From Streptomyces sp. NBC_01723 (GTDB taxonomy: Bacteria > Actinomycetota > Actinomycetes > Streptomycetales > Streptomycetaceae), in the NCBI RefSeq assembly GCF_036246005.1, contig NZ_CP109171.1:7366001-7430000 (forward strand): 64,000 nucleotides of DNA, written 5' to 3'. The position numbers and the translations under genes are program-made. The notes beneath the pieces are model-generated. The model was not told where the DNA came from, made no database searches, and saw nothing but the letters and a program-made list of their open reading frames with translations. This document shows positions 9,448-17,966 of this stretch, one piece after another; positions within the stretch are counted from its first letter, which is position 1, and each line of letters opens with the position of its first letter.

Positions 9448-9539
9448 GGAACGCGGCTTTCGCGGGGGAACGTACGGGTCCAGCCACTCCTACCAGAGCG
9501 TGAGGCCGTGGGGAAAGGCGATGTGACCGACGCCATCCA

Positions 9540-9591
9540 CGGCGGGGCCCCGCGGCGCAGGGGGCGCTCCCCGCCGGCCGGGGCCCCGCCG
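9540..9591 (-). terminator. Terminator hairpin after fdhD
   Basis: A perfect 12-bp GC stem (cggcggggcccc at 9540-9551 with ggggccccgccg at 9580-9591). It lies about 20 bases downstream of the fdhD stop on the minus strand, where an end to the formate dehydrogenase operon is expected. Confidence 0.55.
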
Positions 9592-9611
9592 CCGTGCCGC
9601 GGGGAGCAGGG

Positions 9612-10460
9612 TCAGCCCTGGGCGGCCGTGGCCCGCAGGGCGACGCGGTCCTCGCCCGCGTACACGTTCATGGAGCTGCCGCGCAGGAACCCGACCAGCG
9701 TCAGCCCCGTCTCGGCGGCCAGGTCCACCGCGAGCGAGGACGGTGCCGACACCGCGGCCAGCACCGGGATGCCCGCCATCACGGCCTTCTGCGCCAGCTC
9801 GAAGGAGGCCCGGCCCGACACCAGCAGCACGGAGCGGGACAGCGGCAGGTCCCCGTTCTGCAGGGCGCGGCCGACCAGCTTGTCGACCGCGTTGTGCCGT
9901 CCCACGTCCTCCCGCACGTCGACCAGCTCCCCGTCCTCGGTGAACAGGGCCGCCGCGTGCAGTCCGCCGGTCCGGTCGAAGACCCGCTGGGAGGCGCGCA
10001 GCCGGTCCGGCAGGTCCGCCAACAGCTCCGGGGTGACCTGCACCGGGGGAGTGTCGGCGATGGGCCAGCGGGCCGTCGTCCGCACGGCGTCCAGGCTCGC
10101 CTTGCCGCACAGCCCGCAGGACGAGGTCGTGTAGACGTTCCGCTCCAGGGTGATGTCGGGGATCGGCACGCCGGGGGAGGTCCGCACGTCGACCACGTTG
10201 TACGTGTTCGAGCCGTCGACCGTGGCGCCGGCGCAGTACACGATGTTCTGGAGATCGCCTCGCTCGGCGAGTACCCCCTCGCTGACCAGGAAGCCGGCCG
10301 CCAGCGCGAAGTCGTCGCCGGGGGTGCGCATCGTGATCGCCAGCGGCTTGCCGTTCAGCCGGATCTCCAGCGGTTCCTCGGCGACGAGCGTGTCCGGGCG
10401 GGTGGAGACCGCGCCGTCCCGTACGCGGATCACCTTGCGTCGTTCCGTGACTCGTCCCAT
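9612..10460 (-). CDS. fdhD: FdhD, formate dehydrogenase sulfurtransferase
   Basis: A 282-residue FdhD family protein. It binds the bis-MGD cofactor and passes sulfur from IscS to the molybdenum site, which activates formate dehydrogenase. The sulfur-relay CxxC motif is seen as [10 protein letters not shown]. Family blocks [11 protein letters not shown] and [12 protein letters not shown], and a C-terminal [11 protein letters not shown], are present. It is the last gene of the minus-strand formate dehydrogenase operon, 18 bases after the Fe-S subunit, which is direct context for its substrate. Confidence 0.95.
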   Translation of the reverse strand: MGRVTERRKVIRVRDGAVSTRPDTLVAEEPLEIRLNGKPLAITMRTPGDDFALAAGFLVSEGVLAERGDLQNIVYCAGATVDGSNTYNVVDVRTSPGVPIPDITLERNVYTTSSCGLCGKASLDAVRTTARWPIADTPPVQVTPELLADLPDRLRASQRVFDRTGGLHAAALFTEDGELVDVREDVGRHNAVDKLVGRALQNGDLPLSRSVLLVSGRASFELAQKAVMAGIPVLAAVSAPSSLAVDLAAETGLTLVGFLRGSSMNVYAGEDRVALRATAAQG

Positions 10461-10478
10461 GTCCGTGCCCCTTGCCGG

Positions 10479-11339
10479 TCAGTCCCGGTTCTGTACGTGC
10501 TGGTAGCCGAAGCGGCCCTTGATGCAGAGGTTGCCGTGGGTCACCGGGTTGTCGTGCGGCGAGGTGACCTTCACGATCTCATTGTCCTGCACGTGGAGCG
10601 TGAGATTGCAGCCCACTCCGCAGTACGCGCACACGGTCGTCGTAGCGGTCTGCCGCTCCTCGTCCCACGTCCCGGCGGCCCGCATGTCGAACTCCGACTT
10701 GAAGGAGAGGGCGCCCGTGGGGCACACCTCGATGCAGTTGCCGCAGTAGACGCACGCCGAGTCGGTCAGCGGACCGTCGTGCTCCACCGCGATCCGGGCG
10801 TCGAAACCCCGGCCGGAGACGGAGATGGCGAAGCTGTTCTGCCACTGGTCGCCGCAGGCGTCCACGCACTTGTAGCAGAGGATGCACTTGCCGTAGTCCC
10901 GCACGTACAGGTCGTTGTCGACGCGCGGCTCCTCGTCGACGCGGGCCGCGTCGGGTCCGAAGCGGTCCGGCTTCGCCTCGTACTCCTTGATCCACTGCGC
11001 GACCGACGGGGTCGTCGACAGGTCGACCGAGGACGCGAGCAGTTCGAGCACGACCTTGCGGCTGTGCCGGGCGCGCTCGGTGTCGGTGCGCACCACCATG
11101 CCCTGCTCCGCGCGGCGCGAGCAGGCGGGGGCGAGGGTCCGGGCGCCCTCGACCTCCACCACGCAGACCCGGCAGGCGTTCTTCGGGGTGAGCGTGTCGC
11201 CCTGGCACAGGGTCGGGACGTCCTTCCCCGCGGCCCGGCAGGCGTCCAGGATCGTCGATCCCTCGGGGACCCGGGCCTCCTGCCCGTCGAGGGTGAACTC
11301 CACCAGCCGGCGCGGCACTCCGAGCGGTATCGCGGTCAT
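10479..11339 (-). CDS. Formate dehydrogenase Fe-S subunit with the N-terminal half of the alpha chain
   Basis: A 286-residue NuoG-like electron-transfer protein. The N-terminus is a [2Fe-2S] ferredoxin domain with Cys in PTLCQGD, NACRVC and PACSR. Two [4Fe-4S] motifs follow, CILCYKCVDAC and CVYCGNCIEVCP. The last ~55 residues are the Mop-4Fe4S domain that normally opens the formate dehydrogenase catalytic domain (CAYCGVGCNL through NLCIKGRFGYQHV), and the chain stops there. The rest of that polypeptide is a separate gene at 13260-15203. ATG 11339 overlaps the upstream stop by 4 bp; the longer open frame upstream is discounted. Confidence 0.88.
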   Translation of the reverse strand: MTAIPLGVPRRLVEFTLDGQEARVPEGSTILDACRAAGKDVPTLCQGDTLTPKNACRVCVVEVEGARTLAPACSRRAEQGMVVRTDTERARHSRKVVLELLASSVDLSTTPSVAQWIKEYEAKPDRFGPDAARVDEEPRVDNDLYVRDYGKCILCYKCVDACGDQWQNSFAISVSGRGFDARIAVEHDGPLTDSACVYCGNCIEVCPTGALSFKSEFDMRAAGTWDEERQTATTTVCAYCGVGCNLTLHVQDNEIVKVTSPHDNPVTHGNLCIKGRFGYQHVQNRD

Positions 11340-13279
11340 TCGTACGCCCCCAGACGGTCGATGGCGGATTCCACGGCGTTCCACGCGGTCTGCCCCAGAC
11401 CGCAGATCGAGGAGTCCCGCATCGCCCGCCCGACCTCCCGCAGCAGTGCGACGTCCCCGGCCGCGGCGGCGCCCGTGCGGTCCGCGATCCGGTGCAGCGC
11501 CTCCTCCTGACGCACCGTCCCGACCCGGCACGGCACGCACTGGCCGCACGACTCGTCGCGGAAGAACTCGGCGATGCGCAGCAGCAGCCGGGGGAGCGGG
11601 ACGGTGTCGTCGAAGGCCATCACGACCCCGGAGCCGAGTGTCGTGCCGGCCTCGCGGGTGCCTTCGAAGGTGAGCGGGACGTCGAGCTCGTCGGGGCGGA
11701 CGAACCCGCCGGCCGCCCCGCCCAGCAGCACCGCCCGCAGGTTGTCCCGGACACCGGCGAGGGTGAGCAGTTCGCCCAGGGTCGCGCCGAAGGGGAGTTC
11801 GTACACGCCGGGCCCGCGCACGCTGCCCGACACGCAGAACAGCTTCGGCCCGGTGGACGTCGGGGTGCCGATCGCCGCGTACGCCTGGGCGCCCATGGTG
11901 AGGATCGGCAGGACGTTGACCAGTGTCTCGACGTTGTTCTCCACCGTCGGCTTGCCGAACAGGCCCTTCTCCACGGGGAAGGGGGGCTTGGAGCGCGGCT
12001 CGCCCCGGTAGCCCTCGATGGAGTTGAACAGGGCGGTCTCCTCACCGCAGATGTACGCGCCCGCGCCCCGCCGGATCTCGATGTCGAAGGCGTAGCCCTG
12101 GCCGAGGACGTCGTCCCCGAGGAGGCCGCGGGCGCGGGCCTGCGCGAGGGCGTGGGTGAGGCGGGCGAGGGCGCGCGGGTACTCGCCGCGGAGGTAGAGG
12201 TAGCCGCGGTGCGCGCCGGTCGCGTAGGCCGCGATCGTCATCGCCTCCACCAGGGCGTACGGGTCGCCCTCCATCAGGACGCGGTCCTTGAAGGTGCCCG
12301 GTTCGGATTCGTCGGCGTTGCAGACCAGGTAGTGCGGGTGGTCGGGCTGGGCGGCGGTCGCCTGCCACTTGCGTCCGGTGGGGAAGGCGGCGCCGCCGCG
12401 GCCGACCAGGCCGGCGTCGGTGACCTCGCGGATGACGCCGGCGGGGCCGAGGGCGAAGGCGCGGCGCAGGGCGGTGTAGCCGCCGGCGGCGCGGTAGGCG
12501 TCCAGGGAGGTGGGGTCGGTGGTGCCGATGCGTGCGAGGAGGGTGAGGGAGGGGTGGCCGGCCTGGGGGACCGCGAGGGCGGGGGCGGGTTCGGGTGGGG
12601 CGTCCTCGGGGGCGGTGGTCGCGATGATGGTGGCCTCGGGAGTCGCGGGCGCGACGACGGCGGTGGCGTAAGGGGTTTCCCGCCGCCGCCCCTTCCCGTT
12701 CCCGACCCCCGGGGCTGCGCCCCCGGACCCCCCTTCGGCCTGGACGGCCTCGTCTCCGAACGCCGGACGGGGTGGATCGTCGCCGGACGGTGGATGTCCC
12801 GCGCGTATCACCAAGGCCGCGGGTGCCCGTTCGCACAGGCCCAGGCACGGGGAGCGTTCGACCTTGACGCCGCTGTCCGGGCCCAGGCGTGCCTCCACCG
12901 CCGCGCACAGCTCGCTCGCGCCCGCCGTCGTGCACGCCAGGTCGGTGCAGACGTGGAGCACCGTCGCGGGGCGGGGGCGGACCGAGAACATGGCGTAGAA
13001 CGTGGCGACGCCGTACGCCTCTGCCGGCGGCACGGTCAGGCGGCGGCACAGGTAGTCCAGGGCGCCCTCGCTGATCCAGCCGATCCGGTCGTTGAGGGCG
13101 TGCAGACCGGGCAGCAGCAGGTCGCGGCGGTCCCGGGCCTCGCGGCCGCCGCGGGCCCACCTCAGGTCGGCATCGGAACGGTCGGCGCCCTCCCAGGACG
13201 ACTCGGGCGGGCCGAGCAGGGCGTCGACGGCCGCGCGTTCCTCGTCCGTCGGCTTGCCGTCACCGAAGCGCAGGTCCAC
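11336..13279 (-). CDS. Formate dehydrogenase NuoE-NuoF fusion (diaphorase) subunit
   Basis: A 647-residue fusion of the NAD-linked diaphorase subunits. Residues ~50-158 are the NuoE/FdsG thioredoxin-like [2Fe-2S] domain (Cys111, Cys116, Cys145, Cys149). Residues ~250-640 are NuoF/FdsB, with the FMN/NADH block VGRGGAAFPTGRKW and the [4Fe-4S] motif CGQCVPCR plus CGLGQ. It passes electrons from formate to NAD+. The linker at about 160-250 is low-complexity, and its first part is encoded by a Streptomyces dispersed repeat (see 12672-12775). It overlaps the catalytic gene upstream by 20 bases and the Fe-S gene downstream by 4. Confidence 0.9.
   Translation of the reverse strand: MDLRFGDGKPTDEERAAVDALLGPPESSWEGADRSDADLRWARGGREARDRRDLLLPGLHALNDRIGWISEGALDYLCRRLTVPPAEAYGVATFYAMFSVRPRPATVLHVCTDLACTTAGASELCAAVEARLGPDSGVKVERSPCLGLCERAPAALVIRAGHPPSGDDPPRPAFGDEAVQAEGGSGGAAPGVGNGKGRRRETPYATAVVAPATPEATIIATTAPEDAPPEPAPALAVPQAGHPSLTLLARIGTTDPTSLDAYRAAGGYTALRRAFALGPAGVIREVTDAGLVGRGGAAFPTGRKWQATAAQPDHPHYLVCNADESEPGTFKDRVLMEGDPYALVEAMTIAAYATGAHRGYLYLRGEYPRALARLTHALAQARARGLLGDDVLGQGYAFDIEIRRGAGAYICGEETALFNSIEGYRGEPRSKPPFPVEKGLFGKPTVENNVETLVNVLPILTMGAQAYAAIGTPTSTGPKLFCVSGSVRGPGVYELPFGATLGELLTLAGVRDNLRAVLLGGAAGGFVRPDELDVPLTFEGTREAGTTLGSGVVMAFDDTVPLPRLLLRIAEFFRDESCGQCVPCRVGTVRQEEALHRIADRTGAAAAGDVALLREVGRAMRDSSICGLGQTAWNAVESAIDRLGAYE
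12672..12775. repeat. Copy of the common Streptomyces intergenic palindromic repeat, inside a coding region
   Basis: Read on the minus strand, this stretch contains, in order, cgtccggcgttcggagacga, gtccgggggcgcagcccc and gggaacgggaaggggcggcg. These are, from memory, the successive blocks of the abundant intergenic repeat found downstream of many Streptomyces genes. The ggggctgcgccccc core is palindromic. Here it lies in frame within the NuoE-NuoF fusion and encodes about residues 169-203 of the linker. The family assignment is by recall, not by search. Confidence 0.65.
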
Positions 13280-15203
13280 CGGTGCTCACCTTCTCGATCC
13301 GGATCGCCGAGGCCTTGAACTCCGCCGTCCCGGCGATGGGGCAGTTGGCCTCGATGGTCAGCTGGTTGGTGTCCACCTCGTCGGGAAAGTGGAAGCTCAT
13401 GAAGGCCAGCCCGGGGCGCAGCGCCGTGTCGACCCAGACGGGCGCGAGCAGCGACCCGCGCCGCGAGGTCACCCGCACCTCCTCGCCGACCACCACCCCG
13501 TAGCGCTCGGCGTCCTCCGGGCACAGCTCGACGGACTCGCCACGGCGCAGCGGCGAGGCGTAACCCCCGGTCTGCACGCCGGTGTTGTAGGAGTCGAGGC
13601 GCCGGCCGGTGGTGAGCCGGATCGGGTACTCCTCGTCGGTGAGGTCCACGGGCGGGTCGTGCGCCACGATCCCGAAGGGCGCGGGCAGACCGCGCAGGGC
13701 CGGATCCGGCTCCCACAACCTGCCGTGCAGATAGGTGGGTTCCAGTGCCACGGTGCTCGGGCACGGCCACTGGATGCCCTGGTGCTCCTCCAGGCGGGCG
13801 TAGGTCATCCCGTTGTGGTCGGGGGACAGGGAGCGCAGCTCGTTCCAGACCGCCTCGGCGTCGGCGTACTTCCACTCGTGGCCGAGGCGGGTGGCGAGGT
13901 CGCAGAGGATGTCGATGTCCTCCCGGGCCGTGCCGGGCGGGGTCACCGCACGGCGGACCCGCTGCACGCGGCGCTCGCTGTTCGTGGTGGTGCCGTCGGT
14001 CTCCGCCCAGCCGGCCGTCGCCGGCAGGACCACGTCGGCGAGTTCGGCGGTCTTCGTCAGGAAGATGTCCTGGACGACGAGGAAGTCCAGGGTCCGCAGC
14101 CGGCGGATCGCCTGTTCGCTGTCCGCCTCCGACTGGGCCGGGTTCTCGCCGATGCAGTAGACGGCCCGCAGCGAGCCCTCCTCCATCGCCTCGAACATCT
14201 CGGTCAGGGTGAGGCCGTGGTGCGGCTGGATGACCGTGTCCCAGGCCGACTCGAACTTCAGCCGGACCTCCGGGTCCAGCACGTCCTGGAAGCCGGGCAG
14301 CCGGTTGGGGATGGCCCCCATGTCCCCGCCGCCCTGCACGTTGTTCTGGCCGCGCAGCGGCTGGAGGCCCGAGCCGTAGCGGCCGACGTGGCCGGTGAGC
14401 AGGGAGAGGTTGATCAGCGCGCGGACGTTGTCGGTGCCGTTGTGGTGCTCGGTGATGCCGAGGGTCCAGCACAGCTGGGCGCGCTCGGCGCGGGCATAGG
14501 CGTGCGCCAGATCGCGGATGGCGGCCGCCGGTACGCCCGTCACCTTCTCGGCGAGGGAGAGCGTCCAGGGCTCGACCAGCGCCCGGTACTCGGCGTAGCC
14601 GGTGGTGGCCCGTTCGATGAACGCCTCGTTGGCCAACCCGGCGTGGATGATCTCGCGGCCGATCGCGTGCGCCAGCGGGATGTCCGTGCCCACGTTGAGC
14701 CCGAGCCAGCTCTCCGCCCACTCGGCGGTGGAGGTCCGGCGCGGGTCGACGGCGTACATGCGGGCGCCGGCCCGGATGCCCTTCAGCACGTGCTGGAAGA
14801 AGATCGGGTGCGCGAAACGGGCGTTGGAGCCCCACATCACGATGAGGTCGGTGTGCTCGACCTCCTCGTACGACGACGTTCCGCCGCCCGAGCCGAAGGC
14901 GGCCGACAGGCCCGCGACGCTGGGCGCATGGCAGGTGCGGTTGCAGGAGTCGACGTTGTGGGTGCCCATGACCACCCGGGCGAACTTCTGCGCCACGTAG
15001 TTCATCTCGTTGGTGGCCCGGGCGCAGGAGAACAGCCCGAAGGCGCCGCGCGCCGCGGCCAGGCCCCGGGCGGTACGGTCCAGCGCCTCGTCCCAGGTGG
15101 CGGGCCGGAAGGGCGCGTCGCGCGAGTCCCGGACGAGGGGGTGGGTGAGGCGGGTGTAGGTCTTCGGGTTCCGGTCCCGGCGGTTTCGTTGGCGTTGGCT
15201 CAT
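13260..15203 (-). CDS. Formate dehydrogenase catalytic molybdopterin subunit (lacks N-terminal Fe-S domain)
   Basis: A 647-residue bis-MGD oxidoreductase of the formate dehydrogenase alpha type, oxidising formate to CO2. The active-site block is NRTCHAPSVAG, so the Mo ligand is cysteine, not selenocysteine, followed by the expected histidine. It also has LCWTLGITEHHNGTDNV, LRGQNNVQGGGDMGA and a C-terminal molydopterin-dinucleotide-binding domain. The usual N-terminal [4Fe-4S] domain is absent. The protein begins near THPLVRDSRDAPFRPATWDEA, exactly where the separate protein at 10479-11339 stops. ATG 15203 overlaps the upstream stop (4 bp). Confidence 0.92.
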   Translation of the reverse strand: MSQRQRNRRDRNPKTYTRLTHPLVRDSRDAPFRPATWDEALDRTARGLAAARGAFGLFSCARATNEMNYVAQKFARVVMGTHNVDSCNRTCHAPSVAGLSAAFGSGGGTSSYEEVEHTDLIVMWGSNARFAHPIFFQHVLKGIRAGARMYAVDPRRTSTAEWAESWLGLNVGTDIPLAHAIGREIIHAGLANEAFIERATTGYAEYRALVEPWTLSLAEKVTGVPAAAIRDLAHAYARAERAQLCWTLGITEHHNGTDNVRALINLSLLTGHVGRYGSGLQPLRGQNNVQGGGDMGAIPNRLPGFQDVLDPEVRLKFESAWDTVIQPHHGLTLTEMFEAMEEGSLRAVYCIGENPAQSEADSEQAIRRLRTLDFLVVQDIFLTKTAELADVVLPATAGWAETDGTTTNSERRVQRVRRAVTPPGTAREDIDILCDLATRLGHEWKYADAEAVWNELRSLSPDHNGMTYARLEEHQGIQWPCPSTVALEPTYLHGRLWEPDPALRGLPAPFGIVAHDPPVDLTDEEYPIRLTTGRRLDSYNTGVQTGGYASPLRRGESVELCPEDAERYGVVVGEEVRVTSRRGSLLAPVWVDTALRPGLAFMSFHFPDEVDTNQLTIEANCPIAGTAEFKASAIRIEKVSTGGPALR

Positions 15204-16171
15204 GCGGCGCTCCTCAGCGCGAGCAGGTCCGACAGGGCGTGCACGGTGCGCAGGGTCGGCACCGGGACCCCGGTGATCTCCGCCAGCTCGACGACGGCCG
15301 CGAGCAGCACGTCCAGTTCGAGCGGCTTGCCGCGCTCCAGGTCCTGGAGCGTGGAGGTGCGGTGGTCGCCGACCCGCTCGGCGCCCGCGAGGCGGCGTTC
15401 GATGGAGACGCCGACCTCGCAGCCGAGCGCGGCGGCCACCGACAGCGTCTCGGTCATCATGGTCTCGATGACCTGCCGGGTGCCGCCGTGCAGGCACATC
15501 TGCCGCATGGTGGCGCGGGCCAGGGCGCTGATCGGGTTGAAGGAGATGTTGCCCAGCAGCTTCAGCCAGATGTCACTCCGCAGGTCGGGCTCGACGGGGC
15601 ACTTGAGGCCACCCGCGCGCATCGCCTCGCTGAACGCCAGACACCGTGCCGAGACACCGCGGGCGGGCTCGCCCACGGAGAACCGGGTGCCTTCCACGTG
15701 CCGGACGACGCCCGGCTGTTCGAGTTCGGTGGCCGCGTAGACCACGCAGCCCACGGCCCGTTCGGGCGCGAGCACCGCGCTGACCGCGCCCGCCGGGTCC
15801 ACGCTCTCCAGCCGGCGCCCGTCGTAGGGGCCGCCGTGGCCGTGGAAGTACCACCAGGGAATGCCGTTCTGGGCGGCCACGACCGCCGTGGTGTCGTGCA
15901 GCAGCGGCTCGATCAGCGGCCCGCACGCCGCGTACGAGTTGGCCTTCAGGCCCAGGAACACGTAGTCGGCCGGGCCGACTTCGCCCGGATCGTCGGTGGC
16001 GCGGGGGTGCGCGGTGAAGTCGCCACGCGGACTGCGTACTTGTACTCCGTACTGCCTCATGGCCGCCAGATGCGGTCCACGGGCGATGAGATGCACGTCG
16101 GCGCCCGCACGGTGGAGCGCGGCACCGACGTAGGCGCCGATCGCCCCGGCGCCGAGGACTGCGACTTTCAT
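15200..16171 (-). CDS. 2-dehydropantoate 2-reductase (ApbA/PanE) family dehydrogenase
   Basis: A 323-residue NAD(P)-dependent dehydrogenase of the ketopantoate reductase family. The Rossmann motif VLGAGAIGAYVG is at the N-terminus, and the substrate-side blocks KLLGNISFNPISALARAT and a catalytic Lys in LKANSYA are visible. It is the first gene of the formate dehydrogenase operon and is coupled to the catalytic subunit by a 4-bp overlap. Pantoate synthesis is not obviously relevant here. A 2-keto acid or glyoxylate/oxalate-related substrate is possible, but that is inference. The promoter region is shared with the divergent permease. Confidence 0.82.
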   Translation of the reverse strand: MKVAVLGAGAIGAYVGAALHRAGADVHLIARGPHLAAMRQYGVQVRSPRGDFTAHPRATDDPGEVGPADYVFLGLKANSYAACGPLIEPLLHDTTAVVAAQNGIPWWYFHGHGGPYDGRRLESVDPAGAVSAVLAPERAVGCVVYAATELEQPGVVRHVEGTRFSVGEPARGVSARCLAFSEAMRAGGLKCPVEPDLRSDIWLKLLGNISFNPISALARATMRQMCLHGGTRQVIETMMTETLSVAAALGCEVGVSIERRLAGAERVGDHRTSTLQDLERGKPLELDVLLAAVVELAEITGVPVPTLRTVHALSDLLALRSAA

Positions 16172-16231
16172 GACGGGAAGCTCCGTTCGGTCGAGGGATA
16201 CCGCGGAACTGCCGAACGAGATGTCGACGAA

Positions 16232-16247
16232 ATATTGTCTACAGTAT
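16232..16247. promoter_or_regulatory. Putative GntR/FCD operator in the formate dehydrogenase/OFA divergent promoter
   Basis: The sequence atattgtctacagtat is an imperfect palindrome (12 of 16 positions symmetric, form ATAnTGTnnACAnTAT) between the divergent ketopantoate-reductase-like gene and the OFA permease. It resembles operators of FCD-type GntR regulators. Similar sequences occur at 18983-18998, upstream of the window's own FCD regulator, and at 46789-46818, between the oxc-like and sucC-like genes. Assignment of the regulator is inference. Confidence 0.55.
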
Positions 16248-16340
16248 GGAGGTTGGCGCAGCAAGGCTTTGTGCAGCACTAGTGGTTGTCCGCTCAACAG
16301 TCTTCTCAAGCGCTTTCCCAGTCCTTACGGTTGGGGACCC

Positions 16341-17681
16341 ATGAGTCCCCCCGTCGCGCCCCCGGGCTGGAGCCGCTGGCTCGTTCCCCCGGCAGCACTC
16401 TCGATCCACCTCTCCATCGGCCAGGCCTATGCCTGGTCCGTGTTCAAACCGCCCCTGGAATCCGCGCTCGGCCTCAGTGGCACCCAGAGCGCGCTGCCCT
16501 TCCAGCTCGGCATCGTCATGCTCGGCCTGTCGGCCGCGTTCGGCGGCACGCTCGTGGAACGGCACGGCCCGCGCTGGGCGATGACCGTCGCCCTGGTCTG
16601 CTTCTCGTCCGGCTTCCTGCTCTCCGCGCTCGGCGCGGCCCTGGAGCAGTACTGGCTGATCGTTTTCGGCTACGGCTTCGTCGGCGGCATCGGCCTGGGC
16701 ATCGGCTACATCTCGCCGGTCTCGACCCTGATCAAGTGGTTCCCGGACCGGCCGGGCATGGCCACCGGCATCGCCATCATGGGCTTCGGCGGCGGCGCCC
16801 TCATCGCCTCGCCCTGGTCGGCGCAGATGCTGGAGTCCTTCGGCACCGACAACTCGGGGATCGCGCTCGCCTTCCTCGTGCACGGACTGGCGTACGCCGT
16901 CTTCATGCTGCTCGGCGTGTTGCTGGTGCGGGTGCCGCGCCCCAAGGAGGCCGCGGACGGCACCCCGGTCGCCCTGGAGGGCGTGCAGGTCTCGGCCCGC
17001 GCCGCCGTGCGCACCCCGCAGTTCTGGCTGCTGTGGGTCGTGCTCTGCATGAACGTGACGGCCGGCATCGGCATCCTGGAGAAGGCCGCGCCGATGATCA
17101 CGGACTTCTTCGCCGACACCTCCACGCCCGTGTCGGTGACCGCCGCCGCGGGCTTCGTCGCCCTGCTGTCGGCGGCCAACATGGCGGGCCGGATCGGCTG
17201 GTCCTCGACCTCCGACCTGATCGGACGCAAGAACATCTACCGCGTCTACCTGGGCGTCGGCGCGGTGATGTACGCGCTGATCGCCCTGTTCGGCGACGCC
17301 TCCAAGCCGCTGTTCGTCCTGTGCGCCCTCGTCGTGCTGTCCTTCTACGGCGGCGGCTTCGCGACCATCCCCGCCTATCTGAAGGATCTCTTCGGCACCT
17401 ACCAGGTCGGCGCCATCCACGGCCGGCTGCTCACCGCCTGGTCCACCGCCGGTGTGCTCGGCCCGCTGATCGTGAACTGGATCGCCGACCGGCAGGAGGA
17501 GGCCGGACGGCACGGCTCCGCCCTGTACGGCACCTCCTTCGTCATCATGATCGGGCTGCTGGTGGTCGGCTTCGCCGCCAACGAACTCGTCCGCCCCGTC
17601 CACGCCCGCCATCACCTGCCCGCCACCGAGGCACCGAAGGAGGCCGCCGATGTCCCCCGAGAGCAGCCAGAGTCCGCCTGA
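16341..17681 (+). CDS. OFA (oxalate/formate antiporter) family MFS transporter
   Basis: A 446-residue polytopic membrane protein with about 12 predicted helices and the major-facilitator layout. It opens with SIHLSIGQAYAWSVFKPPL, the OFA-family first-helix signature, and contains STLIKWFPDRPGMATGIAIMG-type and SDLIGRK loop motifs. It likely exchanges or imports a small carboxylate such as oxalate or formate. The chosen ATG at 16341 has a purine-rich site just upstream; the frame is open a further 57 codons, over the operator region. It is divergent from the formate dehydrogenase operon and overlaps the microprotein gene at its 3' end. Confidence 0.88.
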   Translation: MSPPVAPPGWSRWLVPPAALSIHLSIGQAYAWSVFKPPLESALGLSGTQSALPFQLGIVMLGLSAAFGGTLVERHGPRWAMTVALVCFSSGFLLSALGAALEQYWLIVFGYGFVGGIGLGIGYISPVSTLIKWFPDRPGMATGIAIMGFGGGALIASPWSAQMLESFGTDNSGIALAFLVHGLAYAVFMLLGVLLVRVPRPKEAADGTPVALEGVQVSARAAVRTPQFWLLWVVLCMNVTAGIGILEKAAPMITDFFADTSTPVSVTAAAGFVALLSAANMAGRIGWSSTSDLIGRKNIYRVYLGVGAVMYALIALFGDASKPLFVLCALVVLSFYGGGFATIPAYLKDLFGTYQVGAIHGRLLTAWSTAGVLGPLIVNWIADRQEEAGRHGSALYGTSFVIMIGLLVVGFAANELVRPVHARHHLPATEAPKEAADVPREQPESA

Positions 17682-17793
17682 CGTGCCCGACCGGCGGCCG
17701 CTGATCGCCTTCACCTGGCTCTGGGTGGGCGCACCGCTCGCCTACGGGCTGTACGAACTCGTCCGCAAGGCGACCCAGCTCTTCACCGGGTAA
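17650..17793 (+). CDS. MFS transporter small partner subunit (47 residues)
   Basis: A short gene overlapping the last 32 bases of the OFA permease in another frame. The product begins MSPESSQSPPDVPDRRP, continues LIAFTWLWVGAPLAYGLYEL as one transmembrane helix, and ends VRKATQLFTG. I recall a conserved small protein with exactly this WLWVG-GLYEL-KATxLF pattern encoded after OFA-type permeases and annotated as an MFS transporter small subunit. Overlap and order imply stoichiometric co-translation. Role in transport is inferred. Confidence 0.8.
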   Translation: MSPESSQSPPDVPDRRPLIAFTWLWVGAPLAYGLYELVRKATQLFTG

Positions 17794-17966
17794 CCGGGGA
17801 CGAGGACGGGGGGGGGAGAACGGGAACGGGTGCCCCGTCGGCGGCGGGATGCTGACCGAAGCCGACAAGCCGGGCGCCCGTTTCCTGTCGTATCACCTGC
17901 CGTCGTACCCGTCGGTCACTGATCACACTGGTGGATCCCGTACCCGAGGCAGCGAGGACTCCACCC

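Noticed and set aside
10479..15203. Formate dehydrogenase split as a frameshift or assembly error
   Set aside because: The two halves are in different genes separated by NuoE-NuoF, each with a proper start and 4-bp coupling to its neighbour, so a simple break cannot explain it.
13260..15203. Selenocysteine at the formate dehydrogenase active site
   Set aside because: The position in NRTCHAPS is encoded by a normal cysteine codon and no in-frame TGA interrupts the gene.
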